From an uncultured Prevotellaceae bacterium (GTDB taxonomy: Bacteria > Bacteroidota > Bacteroidia > Bacteroidales > Bacteroidaceae), in the NCBI GenBank assembly GCA_947168395.1, contig CAMVLT010000024.1, forward strand, positions 1 to 47,520: a DNA stretch of 47,520 nucleotides, in the 5' to 3' direction. The notes below the pieces were generated by a model. It searched no databases. It was not told the DNA's origin and saw nothing but the letters and a program-made list of their open reading frames with translations. Positions 17,437 to 25,788 of this stretch are shown in pieces. Position 1 is the first letter of the stretch, and each line of letters opens with the position of its first letter. A program made the translations under genes and the position numbers.

Positions 17437-18767
17437 AATATGAGCATACGCTGCCCCCAGTAGACGAGTATGCCTGCGAGGTAGCCCACGAAGGCAATCC
17501 ATGTGACCTTCTTCATATACCAGCCGAAGGTAATCTTCTCGAGTCCCATGACCACGACACCGGCAGCCGAGCCGATGATGAGCATCGAGCCGCCCACACC
17601 GGCACAGTAGGCCAGCAGTTGCCAGAAGATGCCGTCGACGGCCATCGCGCCCTCGGGAGCCACGGGATACATGCCCATGCAGCCGGCTACGAGGGGCACG
17701 TTGTCAACAATCGACGAGAGCACGCCGATGATGCCGTTGATGACGTAGTAGTTGCCCGAGAAGGCCTCGTTCAGTCCCTCGCCTAAGGCGGTGAGCACAC
17801 CAATCTCCTGCAGTACGGCGACGGCCATGAGGATGCCGAGGAAGAACATGATGGTCGAGAGGTCAATCTTCGACAGCAGGTCGCTGACGCGCTTGGCCAT
17901 GGTGTCGTCCTCCGACGTGTTATGGTGGAATATCTCGGTCACCGTCCATAGCACACCGAGCACAAGGAGGATGCCCATGAACGGCGGCAGGTGGGTCAAC
18001 GTCTTGAAGATGGGCACGAAGCACAGTCCGCCCACGCCGAGCCAGAAGATGATGTCGCGCTGGGCCTTGGTGAACTGGCTGACGTCGGCCTTGGGCAGGT
18101 TCTGCTCCTTGTCGAACTTGCCCTGCAACTGGTACTGCAGGATGAAGGCCGGCACGAGCATCGAGACGAGCGAGGGGATGAAAATCTCGGTGAGCACGCC
18201 CTGGGTCGTGATGACACCCTTAATCCATAGCATGATGGTGGTGACGTCGCCGATAGGGGAGAAGGCACCACCCGAATTGGCCGAGATGACCACCAGTGCT
18301 GCATAGATGAGGCGGTCGTCGCGGCTCTGCACCAGCTTGCGCAGCACCATGATCATGACAATGGAGGTAGTGAGGTTGTCGAGGATGGCCGACAGGAAGA
18401 ACGTCATGAACGCCATGCGCCACATGAGCTTGCGCTTGGAGCGGGTCTTCATCGTGTCGCGCACGAAGTTGAAGCCGCCGTTGGAGTCGACAATCTCGAC
18501 AATGGTCATGGCACCCATCAGGAAGAACAGCGTGCCGGCGGCATCGCCCAAGTGGTGCTCGATGACCTCGGCAATGTGGTGGACTACACTGTCGGCGGCC
18601 ACCTCAGGATAATACGCGCCGGGGCCCATCATGAGGAGCGTCCAGCAGAACACACACATCAGCAGGGCTATGGCAGCCTTGTTGATTTTCGTCACACTCT
18701 CCAAGGCTATGCACAGATAGCCGATGCAGAAGACGGTGACAATCAGTACGGTTAATGTTGACATCAT
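17433..18767 (-). CDS. nhaD: NhaD-type Na+/H+ antiporter
   Basis: 444 residues, hydrophobic throughout with about a dozen membrane helices. Typical NhaD/ArsB-superfamily motifs are visible: MTFFLSAILDNLTTSIVM, ANSGGAFSPIGDVTTIMLW, and SSIVDNVPLVAGCMGMY. It exchanges Na+ for protons at the inner membrane and supports pH and sodium balance. Single-gene unit on the minus strand, placed between the AraC gene and rhaB; a functional link to rhamnose is not evident. Its stop overlaps the AraC gene stop. Confidence 0.92.
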   Translation of the reverse strand: MMSTLTVLIVTVFCIGYLCIALESVTKINKAAIALLMCVFCWTLLMMGPGAYYPEVAADSVVHHIAEVIEHHLGDAAGTLFFLMGAMTIVEIVDSNGGFNFVRDTMKTRSKRKLMWRMAFMTFFLSAILDNLTTSIVMIMVLRKLVQSRDDRLIYAALVVISANSGGAFSPIGDVTTIMLWIKGVITTQGVLTEIFIPSLVSMLVPAFILQYQLQGKFDKEQNLPKADVSQFTKAQRDIIFWLGVGGLCFVPIFKTLTHLPPFMGILLVLGVLWTVTEIFHHNTSEDDTMAKRVSDLLSKIDLSTIMFFLGILMAVAVLQEIGVLTALGEGLNEAFSGNYYVINGIIGVLSSIVDNVPLVAGCMGMYPVAPEGAMAVDGIFWQLLAYCAGVGGSMLIIGSAAGVVVMGLEKITFGWYMKKVTWIAFVGYLAGILVYWGQRMLIF

Positions 18768-18805
18768 ATTATAGTTGCTTTGTTGATTGCTTCTGGTTTC
18801 GGGTG

Positions 18806-18836
18806 CAAAGATACTAAATATTCGTCAATTGGCAAC
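18806..18836 (-). promoter_or_regulatory. nhaD promoter
   Basis: Minus strand: GTTG (18836-18833), a 19-nt spacer, TATCTTTG (18813-18806), about 40 bases before the nhaD start. The -7 box is perfect and the -33 box is weaker. Confidence 0.6.
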
Positions 18837-18908
18837 CAATATTTCGCTTTTTATCAAAAAAGCAAGTGAGAATATCAAAATATGATGCCAAGCCAGCCGA
18901 TTTCTTCC

Positions 18909-18916
18909 TAACTTTG
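18909..18916 (+). promoter_or_regulatory. rhaB operon promoter -7 box
   Basis: TAACTTTG, 40 bases before rhaB. No TTTG-like -33 box occurs 19-21 bases upstream, which would fit an activator-dependent sugar operon. The operator itself could not be identified. Confidence 0.6.
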
Positions 18917-18956
18917 CAAACGTAAAACTTAAAACGACTAATCACAAGAAACAGAT

Positions 18957-20435
18957 ATGGAACAGAAAAAGTATTTCTTCGCCGTCGACCTGGGGGCCAC
19001 CAGCGGGCGCACTATCGTCGGGAGCATCAACGAGGGCCGTTTCGACCTGGAGGAGGTCACCCGTTTTCCCAACAACCTCATTGAGCAGGGCGGCCATTAC
19101 TATTGGGACATCTATACCCTCTACTTCGAGATTATCCGTGGACTGAAGGAGGTGGCACGCCGGGGGCTGGAGATTACCTCCATCGGCATCGACACCTGGG
19201 GCGTCGACTTCGTCTTCATCGGCGACGACGGTGCAATATTAAGAAACCCGCGCGCGTATCGCGATCCTATTACATTTAATGCGATGGACGACTACCTCGG
19301 CCACGTCATCTCCCGGCGTGAGGTTTACGAGGTCACCGGCATACAGTTCATGAACTTCAACAGCATCTTCCAGCTCTACGCCATGAAGCGCGAGCAGAAC
19401 TCGGCCTTCCGCAATGCTGCGAAGATACTGTTCGTACCCGATGCCCTCTCGTGGATGCTGACCGGCAACGAAGTGTGCGAATACACCATTGCCTCGACCT
19501 CGCAGCTGCTCGACCCGCGTACCAAGCAGTTGGACGAGCGCCTGCTGGCATCCTTGGGACTTTCGCGCAGCAAGTTCGGCAAGATGGTGCAACCGGGCAC
19601 CGTCATCGGTGTGCTGACCGACGAGGTGCAGCGCCTGACAGGACTGGGACAGGTGCCCGTCATCGCCGTAGCAGGGCACGACACGGGTGCCGCCGTAGCC
19701 GCCGTTCCCGCCAAGGACGAGCAGTTTGCCTACCTCAGCAGCGGCACGTGGAGCCTCATGGGCATCGAAACGAAGGATGCCATCATCAGCGACCTGTCGT
19801 ATGAGCGTAACTTCACCAACGAGGGCGGCATCGAGGGCACCACGCGATTCCTGAAGAACATCTGCGGCATGTGGCTCTACGAGCGTTGCCGGCTGGAGTG
19901 GCCCGAGGAGATACAGCAACTGAGTCACCCCGAACTGCAGGGTCAGGCCATGACGGTGGAGCCGTTCCGCTCGCTCATCAACCCCGACGACCAGGCATTC
20001 GCCGCTCCGTCCAACATGATTCAGGCTATCCAGAAGTACTGCCGCGACACCAAGCAGCCTGTGCCCGAGACGCCGGCGGAGATATGCCGCTGCATCTTCG
20101 ACTCACTCGCCCTGCGCTACCGTCAGGTCTTCACCTGGCTCCAGGAGTTTGCCCCGTTCCGCCTCGACGTGCTCCACATCATCGGCGGCGGCTCGCTGAA
20201 CAAGTACCTCAACCAGTTCACGGCCAACTCCACAGGTGCCACCGTCCTCGCCGGCCCGCAGGAGTGTACTGCCATCGGCAACATCATGCTGCAGGCAAAG
20301 GCCGCCGGATTGGTGAAAGACATCTGGCAGATGCGCCAGATCATTGCCAACAGCATCGACCTCGTTCGCTATGAGCCGCAGGATAAGGACATCTGGGATA
20401 AAGCCTACGAGAAGTATCTAAATATTGTAAAGTAA
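18957..20435 (+). CDS. rhaB: rhamnulokinase
   Basis: 492 residues, FGGY carbohydrate kinase fold. It phosphorylates L-rhamnulose to rhamnulose 1-phosphate in the cytoplasm. Evidence: N-terminal phosphate loop VDLGATSGRTIVG, the strand GIDTWGVDFVFI, AGHDTGAAVAAVP and SSGTWSLMGIE in the middle, and IIGGGSLNKYLNQFTAN in the C-terminal ATPase half. Length is normal. First gene of the rhamnose operon; normally followed closely by rhaA, but here 676 bases separate them, filled by the GxxExxY cassette. Confidence 0.95.
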   Translation: MEQKKYFFAVDLGATSGRTIVGSINEGRFDLEEVTRFPNNLIEQGGHYYWDIYTLYFEIIRGLKEVARRGLEITSIGIDTWGVDFVFIGDDGAILRNPRAYRDPITFNAMDDYLGHVISRREVYEVTGIQFMNFNSIFQLYAMKREQNSAFRNAAKILFVPDALSWMLTGNEVCEYTIASTSQLLDPRTKQLDERLLASLGLSRSKFGKMVQPGTVIGVLTDEVQRLTGLGQVPVIAVAGHDTGAAVAAVPAKDEQFAYLSSGTWSLMGIETKDAIISDLSYERNFTNEGGIEGTTRFLKNICGMWLYERCRLEWPEEIQQLSHPELQGQAMTVEPFRSLINPDDQAFAAPSNMIQAIQKYCRDTKQPVPETPAEICRCIFDSLALRYRQVFTWLQEFAPFRLDVLHIIGGGSLNKYLNQFTANSTGATVLAGPQECTAIGNIMLQAKAAGLVKDIWQMRQIIANSIDLVRYEPQDKDIWDKAYEKYLNIVK

Positions 20436-20444
20436 TAAAAGAAT

Positions 20445-20521
20445 GGAACAAAAATCTTCAAAAATCTCACAGAAATAATAAAAGAAAGAGATTTCGTGTC
20501 TGATTTGTGATGATTTTTGTT
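20445..20521. repeat. palindromic direct repeat R1 (77 bp)
   Basis: Begins GGAACAAAAATCTTCAAA and ends GATTTGTGATGATTTTTGTT. It matches R2 (20985-21060) apart from a few substitutions and one indel. Each copy is itself an imperfect inverted repeat: the first 26 bases from AACAAAAATC pair with the last 26, with about 4-5 mismatches. A/T-rich, unlike the flanking genes. Confidence 0.9.
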
Positions 20522-20536
20522 TTTGACAGAATAGTT

Positions 20537-20980
20537 ATGACGCTGGAAGAGAAGAAGACAGACTATCTGAACAAAATGTATCAAGTCATAGGTGCCGCTA
20601 TGGAGGTCTATAATGAGCTTGGATATGGTTTGGCAGAACCTATCTATCAGGAATGTTTGTCTATCGCCTGCACAGAGAAGGGAATTCCTTGGGAAAGGGA
20701 GAAACCTCTGAAAATGTTCTATCGTGGTCAGGAATTGAAAAAGAAATATATAGCGGACTTCGTTTGCTATGGGGATTTGATTGTTGAAGTCAAGGCAGTT
20801 TCCGAACTGAACAATGAACATAGAGGACAACTCTTTAACTACCTTCGAATTACAGATGCCTATGCAGGAGTCCTCATTAACTTTGGTCACCCTAAGAGAC
20901 TGTTTTCCGAGCGTTATCTCTATGATTTCATTAAAGGGAGTTATGAATATATAAGAAACAACAATAATATGTCTGGTTAA
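20537..20980 (+). CDS. GxxExxY protein, PD-(D/E)xK nuclease-like
   Basis: 147 residues from ATG 20537 (a GTG at 20507 lies inside repeat R1 and is less likely). The name-giving motif reads GLAEPIY. The segment ADFVCYGDLIVEVKAV holds the Asp and the E-x-K of a PD-(D/E)xK nuclease core. Members of this family are common and often multicopy in Bacteroidetes; their role is not established. By eye GC is near 40%, clearly below rhaB and rhaA, indicating transfer. The gene lies inside a sugar operon but is unlikely to act in rhamnose use; the flanking repeats suggest a selfish or regulatory unit. Confidence 0.88.
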   Translation: MTLEEKKTDYLNKMYQVIGAAMEVYNELGYGLAEPIYQECLSIACTEKGIPWEREKPLKMFYRGQELKKKYIADFVCYGDLIVEVKAVSELNNEHRGQLFNYLRITDAYAGVLINFGHPKRLFSERYLYDFIKGSYEYIRNNNNMSG

Positions 20981-20984
20981 TTAA

Positions 20985-21060
20985 GGAACAAAAATCTTCA
21001 AAAATCTCACACAAATAATAAGAGAAGAGATTTCGTGTCTGATTTGTGATGATTTTTGTT
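20985..21060. repeat. palindromic direct repeat R2 (76 bp)
   Basis: Second copy of R1, starting 4 bases after the GxxExxY stop. The left arm AACAAAAATCTTCAAAAATC and right arm GATTTGTGATGATTTTTGTT can pair into a long hairpin in the mRNA. It lies 51 bases before rhaA, so it may affect rhaA expression. Confidence 0.9.
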
Positions 21061-21111
21061 AAGAAAGAAATAACAACAAACAAGTTACAATAACAAAAGA
21101 TTCAAAGTTCT

Positions 21112-22362
21112 ATGAAAGCAAATCTGATTGAACAGGCTTACGCCGTAGCGAAAGACCGCTACGCAGCCATTGGCGTCGACACCGACGCAGTACTTGACCA
21201 GCTCCAGAAGCAGCAGATTTCACTGCACTGCTGGCAGACCGACGACGTCGTCGGCTTCGAGCGCAACGAAGCCCTCTCGGGCGGTATCCAGACCACCGGT
21301 AACTACCCCGGTCGTGCCCGCAATATCGACGAGGTGCGCCAGGACATCGAGTTCGTGAAGACCCTGCTCGGCGGCAACCACCGCCTGAACCTCCACGAGA
21401 TCTACGGCGACTTCGGCGGACAGTTCGTCGACCGCGACCAGGTGGAAGTGAAGCACTTCCAGAGCTGGATTGACTGGGCGAAGGAGAACAACATGAAGCT
21501 TGACTTCAACTCTACCTCGTTCTCGCACCCCAAGTCGGGCGACCTCTCATTAGCTAACCCCGACAAGAGCATCCGCGACTTCTGGATTGAGCACACCAAG
21601 CGCTGCCGCCGCATTGCCGACGCTATGGGTAAGGCTCAGGGCGACCCCTGTATTATGAACATCTGGGTACACGACGGCATGAAGGACATCCCCGTGCAGC
21701 GCAAGAAGTATCGTGAGATTCTGGCTGCTGCCCTCGATGAAATCATGGAGGAGAAGCTCGACGGCGTGAAGAACTGCTTCGAGGCCAAGCTCTTCGGCAT
21801 CGGACTGGAGAGCTACACTGTAGGCTCGCACGACTTCTACACTGCCTACTGCGCCACCCGCAAGTGCATCTACACCCTCGACACCGGCCACTACGAGCCT
21901 ACCGAGAACGTCAGCGACTTCGTATCGACGCTGCTGATGTACGTTCCCGAACTGATGCTCCACGTCAGCCGCCCCGTACGCTGGGACTCCGACCACGTGA
22001 CCATCATGAACGACCAGACGCTGGACCTCTTCAAGGAACTTGTGCGCAGCGATGCCCTCGACCGTGCTCACGTCGGACTGGACTACTTCGATGCCAGCAT
22101 CAACCGCATCGGTGCCTACATCATCGGCAGCCGTGCCACGCAGAAGTGCATCCTGCAGGCCCTGCTCGAACCGAAGCAGAAGCTGCGCGAGTACGAGGAT
22201 AACGGCCAGTTCTTCGAGCGTCTCGCCCTGATGGAAGAGGCCAAGTCATTGCCCTTCGGCGCCGTGTTCGACTACTTCAACCTGAAGAACAACGTGCCCG
22301 TCGGCGAGGAGTTCATCGCCGCTATCCAGCAGTACGAGAAGGACGTCACGTCGAAACGATAA
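21112..22362 (+). CDS. rhaA: L-rhamnose isomerase
   Basis: 416 residues, usual for RhaA. It converts L-rhamnose to L-rhamnulose using divalent metal in a TIM barrel. Strong family text: SLHCWQTDDVVGFE, GGIQTTGNYPGRARN, LNLHEIYGDFGG, LDFNSTSFSHPKSGD, IWVHDGMKDIPV, and HVSRPVRWDSDHVTIM with metal-site residues. In the operon it is placed after the GxxExxY cassette and 13 bases before the GH20 gene. No promoter is visible in the 51 bases after R2, so it probably depends on readthrough from rhaB. Confidence 0.96.
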   Translation: MKANLIEQAYAVAKDRYAAIGVDTDAVLDQLQKQQISLHCWQTDDVVGFERNEALSGGIQTTGNYPGRARNIDEVRQDIEFVKTLLGGNHRLNLHEIYGDFGGQFVDRDQVEVKHFQSWIDWAKENNMKLDFNSTSFSHPKSGDLSLANPDKSIRDFWIEHTKRCRRIADAMGKAQGDPCIMNIWVHDGMKDIPVQRKKYREILAAALDEIMEEKLDGVKNCFEAKLFGIGLESYTVGSHDFYTAYCATRKCIYTLDTGHYEPTENVSDFVSTLLMYVPELMLHVSRPVRWDSDHVTIMNDQTLDLFKELVRSDALDRAHVGLDYFDASINRIGAYIIGSRATQKCILQALLEPKQKLREYEDNGQFFERLALMEEAKSLPFGAVFDYFNLKNNVPVGEEFIAAIQQYEKDVTSKR

Positions 22363-22375
22363 ACACAGACTTGCC

Positions 22376-24049
22376 ATGAGAAAACTGCTGTCAGTCATTC
22401 TCTGGTCAGCCCTAATGATAGTCAGCATGCCCCTCTCCATGAAGGCGGGGCGTGCTGACTATCGCGTTATACCGCTGCCCCAAAGCATACAGACGGACAC
22501 CACCAAGGTGTTCACCCTGCAGGCGGGCATGACCATAGCCTACGATGCCGGCTACGCCGAGGTAGCCCGCACGGCGCAGATGCTCTGCCAGTGGATAGAG
22601 CAGCAGACGGGCCTCCGTCTGCAACTGGCTCCCTCTGCCAAGAAGCCCGCCGTCCGCCTCGCCGTCAGCCCCGCGTCCAGTGCCGTCAGCGTTCCCCCCG
22701 CCATGAAAGGCATCAGTGCCGTCAGCGGTTTCCCCGCTGACAACTACTCGCTGACCGTCACCAAGACCGGCATCACCATCGCCGCCCCGCAGCCCGCCGG
22801 TATCTTCCGGGGGGCACAGACCCTCCGCAAGAGCCTGCCCACGACCGACGGCCCCATCGAGCTGCCCTTCGTCACCATAGCCGACGAGCCGCGCTTCAGC
22901 TATCGCGGCGTCCACCTCGACTGTGCCCGCCACTACTTCCCCGTCGCCGTTGTCAAGCAGTATCTTGACCTGCTGGCCCTGCACGGCTGCAACCAGTTTC
23001 ACTGGCACATCACCGACGACCAGGGATGGCGCTTCGAGGTGAAGGCCCTGCCCGACCTTGCCGCCAAGGGAAGCATCCGCCAGCAGACGGTCATCGGCCG
23101 CAACACTGGCATCTATGACGGACAGCCCTACGGAGGCTACTACACCCAGGACGAGTGCCGCGAGATAGTGCGTTACGCCGCCGAGCGTTACATCAACGTC
23201 ATCCCCGAGATTGACCTGCCCGGCCACATGCAGGCTGCCCTCCACGTCTATCCCAACCTCGGCTGCACGGGCGGTCCCTATCCCGTCTGGCAGGTGTGGG
23301 GCGTCAGCGACGACGTGCTCTGTGGTGGCAATCCCGACGTGCTGACGTTCATCAAGACCGTCCTCGGCGAGCTCTGCGACGTCTTCCCCTCCCGGCTCAT
23401 CCACATCGGCGGCGACGAGTGCCCCAAGGTGCGCTGGAAGAACTGCCCGAAGTGCCAGGCCAAAATCCGTGAACTGCAACTGAAGGACGACGGGCGGCAC
23501 AGCCTTGAGAACCAGCTGCAGAGCTACATCAACCACGAGGTGGAGAAGTTCCTCACCAGTCGGGGCCGCAACCTCATCGGGTGGGACGAGACCTTGGAGG
23601 GCGGACTCACCGAGGGTGCCGTGGTCATGTCGTGGCGGGGTGTCAACGGCGGCATCGAGGCCGCCCGCCAGCACCACCGCGTCATCATGGCGCCCACCGA
23701 CTACTGCTACATCGACTACTACCAGCTGAAGGACACGTGGAACCTGCCCCTCGGCATCGGCGGCTACGTGCCCGTGAGCAAGGTCTACTCGTTCGAGCCG
23801 CTCGTGCCCGGCAAGCTCACCGAGGAGGAGCAGCAGTACATCCTCGGCCCGCAGGTGAACCTGTGGACGGAGTACATTGCCGTTCCCCAGCATCTGTTCT
23901 ATATGCTGTTGCCGCGTCTCGATGCCATCAGCGAGGTGCAGTGGTGCCAGCCCGCGCAGAAAGACTTCGACGACTTCAAGCGCCGCCTGCCCCGCATGAT
24001 GCAGCTCTACGACCGTCTCGCCGTCGGCTACTGTCACGCGGTAGAATAA
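22376..24049 (+). CDS. GH20 beta-N-acetylhexosaminidase, exported
   Basis: 557 residues with a signal peptide (MRKLLSVILWSALMIVSMPL). An N-terminal GH20b-type alpha+beta domain (about 30-160) precedes the TIM barrel, which contains RGVHLDCARHYFP, FHWHITDDQGWRFEVK and the catalytic pair in HIGGDECPKV (Asp347, Glu348), used in substrate-assisted hydrolysis of terminal GlcNAc/GalNAc. It sits 13 bases after rhaA and 34 bases before rhaT. A hexosaminidase within a rhamnose operon suggests that the rhamnose source is a glycan that also carries N-acetylhexosamine, such as a bacterial or host-associated polymer; this is inference. Confidence 0.93.
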   Translation: MRKLLSVILWSALMIVSMPLSMKAGRADYRVIPLPQSIQTDTTKVFTLQAGMTIAYDAGYAEVARTAQMLCQWIEQQTGLRLQLAPSAKKPAVRLAVSPASSAVSVPPAMKGISAVSGFPADNYSLTVTKTGITIAAPQPAGIFRGAQTLRKSLPTTDGPIELPFVTIADEPRFSYRGVHLDCARHYFPVAVVKQYLDLLALHGCNQFHWHITDDQGWRFEVKALPDLAAKGSIRQQTVIGRNTGIYDGQPYGGYYTQDECREIVRYAAERYINVIPEIDLPGHMQAALHVYPNLGCTGGPYPVWQVWGVSDDVLCGGNPDVLTFIKTVLGELCDVFPSRLIHIGGDECPKVRWKNCPKCQAKIRELQLKDDGRHSLENQLQSYINHEVEKFLTSRGRNLIGWDETLEGGLTEGAVVMSWRGVNGGIEAARQHHRVIMAPTDYCYIDYYQLKDTWNLPLGIGGYVPVSKVYSFEPLVPGKLTEEEQQYILGPQVNLWTEYIAVPQHLFYMLLPRLDAISEVQWCQPAQKDFDDFKRRLPRMMQLYDRLAVGYCHAVE

Positions 24050-24083
24050 CAAATAAACAATAACTTAAAAATACCAAACAACA

Positions 24084-25121
24084 ATGGAAATCATTATCGG
24101 ACTTATCATTATTGCCATCGGCGCGTTCTGCCAAAGTTCGTGCTACGTACCTATTAACAAGATCAAGGACTGGTCGTGGGAGTCGTACTGGATTGTGCAG
24201 GGCGTGTTTGCCTGGCTCGTGCTGCCGCTGCTTGGCGCATTGTTAGCAGTACCCGAGGGACAGTCGCTGTTCGGACTGTTCGGCCAGACACCGTCGTTCA
24301 ACCTGTGGATGACCATCTTCTTCGGCGTACTCTGGGGTGTCGGCGGACTGACGTTCGGCCTGTCGATGCGCTACCTCGGCGTGGCCCTCGGACAGTCGAT
24401 AGCCCTGGGCACCTGTGCCGGCTTGGGCACCATCATGGGCCCCGTGCTGCTCAACATCTTCTTCCCTGAGCTGAACGCCCTCGACAAACTGACCTTCGCC
24501 GTCATTCTGGGTGTCGCCGTCACGCTGGTAGGCATTGCCATCATCGGCATTGCCGGAAGCATGAAGTCGGCTTCGCTGAGCGAAGAGGAGAAAAAGGCTG
24601 CCGTCAAGGACTTCAACTTCCCCAAAGGACTGGCCATCGCCCTGCTGGCAGGCTTCATGAGCGGTTGCTTCAACGTGGGTCTGGAGTTCGGCAAGGACAT
24701 CAACTTCGGCGAACTGACCGACCCGATGTTCCGCACCCTGCCCGCCACCCTGCTCGTGACGTTCGGGGGCTTCCTCACCAACGCCGTCTACTGCTTCTAC
24801 CAGAACCAGAAGAACCACACGTGGGGCGACTATGCCAAGACTTCGGTGTGGGGCAATAACGTGCTCTTCTGTCTGCTGGCGGGTGCCTTGTGGTACTCAC
24901 AGTTCTTCGGACTCAGCCTGGGCCGCTCATTCTTCGAGACGGGAGGCACGATGGACACGCTGTCGTTCTGCATTCTCATGGCGCTGAACGTGGTGTTCTC
25001 CAACGTCTGGGGCATCATCCTGAAGGAGTGGAAGGGCTGTTCGCAGAAGACCATTGCCGTCCTCATCTGCGGCATTGTCGTCCTCATCATCTCCAGCTTC
25101 CTGCCGCAGCTGATAGGGTAG
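24084..25121 (+). CDS. rhaT: L-rhamnose/H+ symporter
   Basis: 345 residues with about ten membrane helices, matching RhaT of the drug/metabolite transporter superfamily. Typical segments: GAFCQSSCYVPINKIKDWSWESYWI, GVLWGVGGLTFGLSMRYLGVALGQSIALG, GFMSGCFNVGLEFGK, and NVVFSNVWGIILKEWKG. It imports L-rhamnose across the inner membrane. Last gene of the operon; its stop codon directly abuts the stop of the convergent DUF1648 gene with no intergenic base and no visible terminator. Confidence 0.95.
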   Translation: MEIIIGLIIIAIGAFCQSSCYVPINKIKDWSWESYWIVQGVFAWLVLPLLGALLAVPEGQSLFGLFGQTPSFNLWMTIFFGVLWGVGGLTFGLSMRYLGVALGQSIALGTCAGLGTIMGPVLLNIFFPELNALDKLTFAVILGVAVTLVGIAIIGIAGSMKSASLSEEEKKAAVKDFNFPKGLAIALLAGFMSGCFNVGLEFGKDINFGELTDPMFRTLPATLLVTFGGFLTNAVYCFYQNQKNHTWGDYAKTSVWGNNVLFCLLAGALWYSQFFGLSLGRSFFETGGTMDTLSFCILMALNVVFSNVWGIILKEWKGCSQKTIAVLICGIVVLIISSFLPQLIG

Positions 25122-25604
25122 TTACCCCCTCGCCCTGTGGATGAGTACGGAGAACACGATGATGTCAATCAAGAGCAGTCCGACGGTGCCGATAACGAAC
25201 CAGGGCGACGGACTGATAGAGGTCAACAGCGTGGCGGGAATGGCCAGCGTGACCAGCAAGAGCAGCAGGGCTGCGATGCGCGTCGAGCGGATGGCCAGTT
25301 CATACTGCCGCAGGTTCTTCATCTCCACGGGCATGTTGATAAGGTGGGGGCGATAGGCCACCACCAGCAGACCTGCACCTACCACTGTCGTGATGATACA
25401 GGGCACCAGCAGTCCCCACGGTGAGCCGTAGCCGTTGGGACGGCCGTTGCCGTCGAAGTGGGTGGCAATCACGTCGGGAGCCTTGCTGAGCATCCAGATG
25501 ATGAGTGCCCAGACGGTGACGGCCAGGATGGCGAACGCCACCTCGAAGATGGTGCCCTCGGTGGTGCGGTGTACTTCAATCTTCAGTCTCTCTTTCTGTT
25601 TCAT
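25122..25604 (-). CDS. DUF1648-type small membrane protein
   Basis: 160 residues with about four membrane helices. The DUF1648 signature is the segment DVIATHFDGNGRPNGYGSPWG. Function unknown; proteins of this type are often found with regulators or stress genes. Its start overlaps the 3' end of the ribbon-helix-helix gene by 29 bases, so the two are likely translationally coupled. Last gene of the SPFH operon. Confidence 0.75.
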   Translation of the reverse strand: MKQKERLKIEVHRTTEGTIFEVAFAILAVTVWALIIWMLSKAPDVIATHFDGNGRPNGYGSPWGLLVPCIITTVVGAGLLVVAYRPHLINMPVEMKNLRQYELAIRSTRIAALLLLLVTLAIPATLLTSISPSPWFVIGTVGLLLIDIIVFSVLIHRARG

Positions 25605-25782
25605 TGGCGCTTCCTTTCTTTTTCTTCGGCAGACGCTTCGCCTTCCGCAGTGCCTCGGTGATAATCCACTGTAGCTGGCCGTTGGTGCTGCGGAACTCGT
25701 CCGCAGCCCAGGCCTCTATCGCGTCCATGGTGTCGCTGTCGACGCGCAGGATGAAGTTCTTCGTCTCCTTTTTTGCCATCAA
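25576..25782 (-). CDS. small Arc/ribbon-helix-helix-type DNA-binding protein
   Basis: 68 residues. The first 45 have the beta-strand then two-helix pattern of Arc-like proteins (KNFILRVDSDTMDAIEAWAADEFRSTNGQLQWIITEALRKAK), then a Lys-rich charged tail. It is read between the SPFH gene (6-base gap) and the DUF1648 gene (29-base overlap), which supports it as a real gene. It may autoregulate the operon. Confidence 0.75.
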   Translation of the reverse strand: MMAKKETKNFILRVDSDTMDAIEAWAADEFRSTNGQLQWIITEALRKAKRLPKKKKGSANETERETED

Positions 25783-25788
25783 TCACGT

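Larger units (their letters stand above)
20445..21060 (+). mobile_element. putative GxxExxY insertion cassette bounded by R1 and R2
   Basis: R1, a 444-bp low-GC gene and R2 form a compact unit between rhaB and rhaA, with 15 bases between R1 and the ATG and 4 bases between the stop and R2. The tight framing and the shift in base composition suggest insertion into a pre-existing rhaB-rhaA operon. No transposase is present and the mechanism is inferred. Confidence 0.55.

Noticed and set aside
20405..20890. 161-codon minus-strand frame over the GxxExxY gene
   Set aside because: The plus strand has the GxxExxY and nuclease motifs; the minus frame includes repeat R1 and reads as A/T-rich shadow.
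22412..24052. 546-codon minus-strand frame covering the GH20 gene
   Set aside because: Antisense shadow; the GH20 catalytic motifs are on the plus strand.
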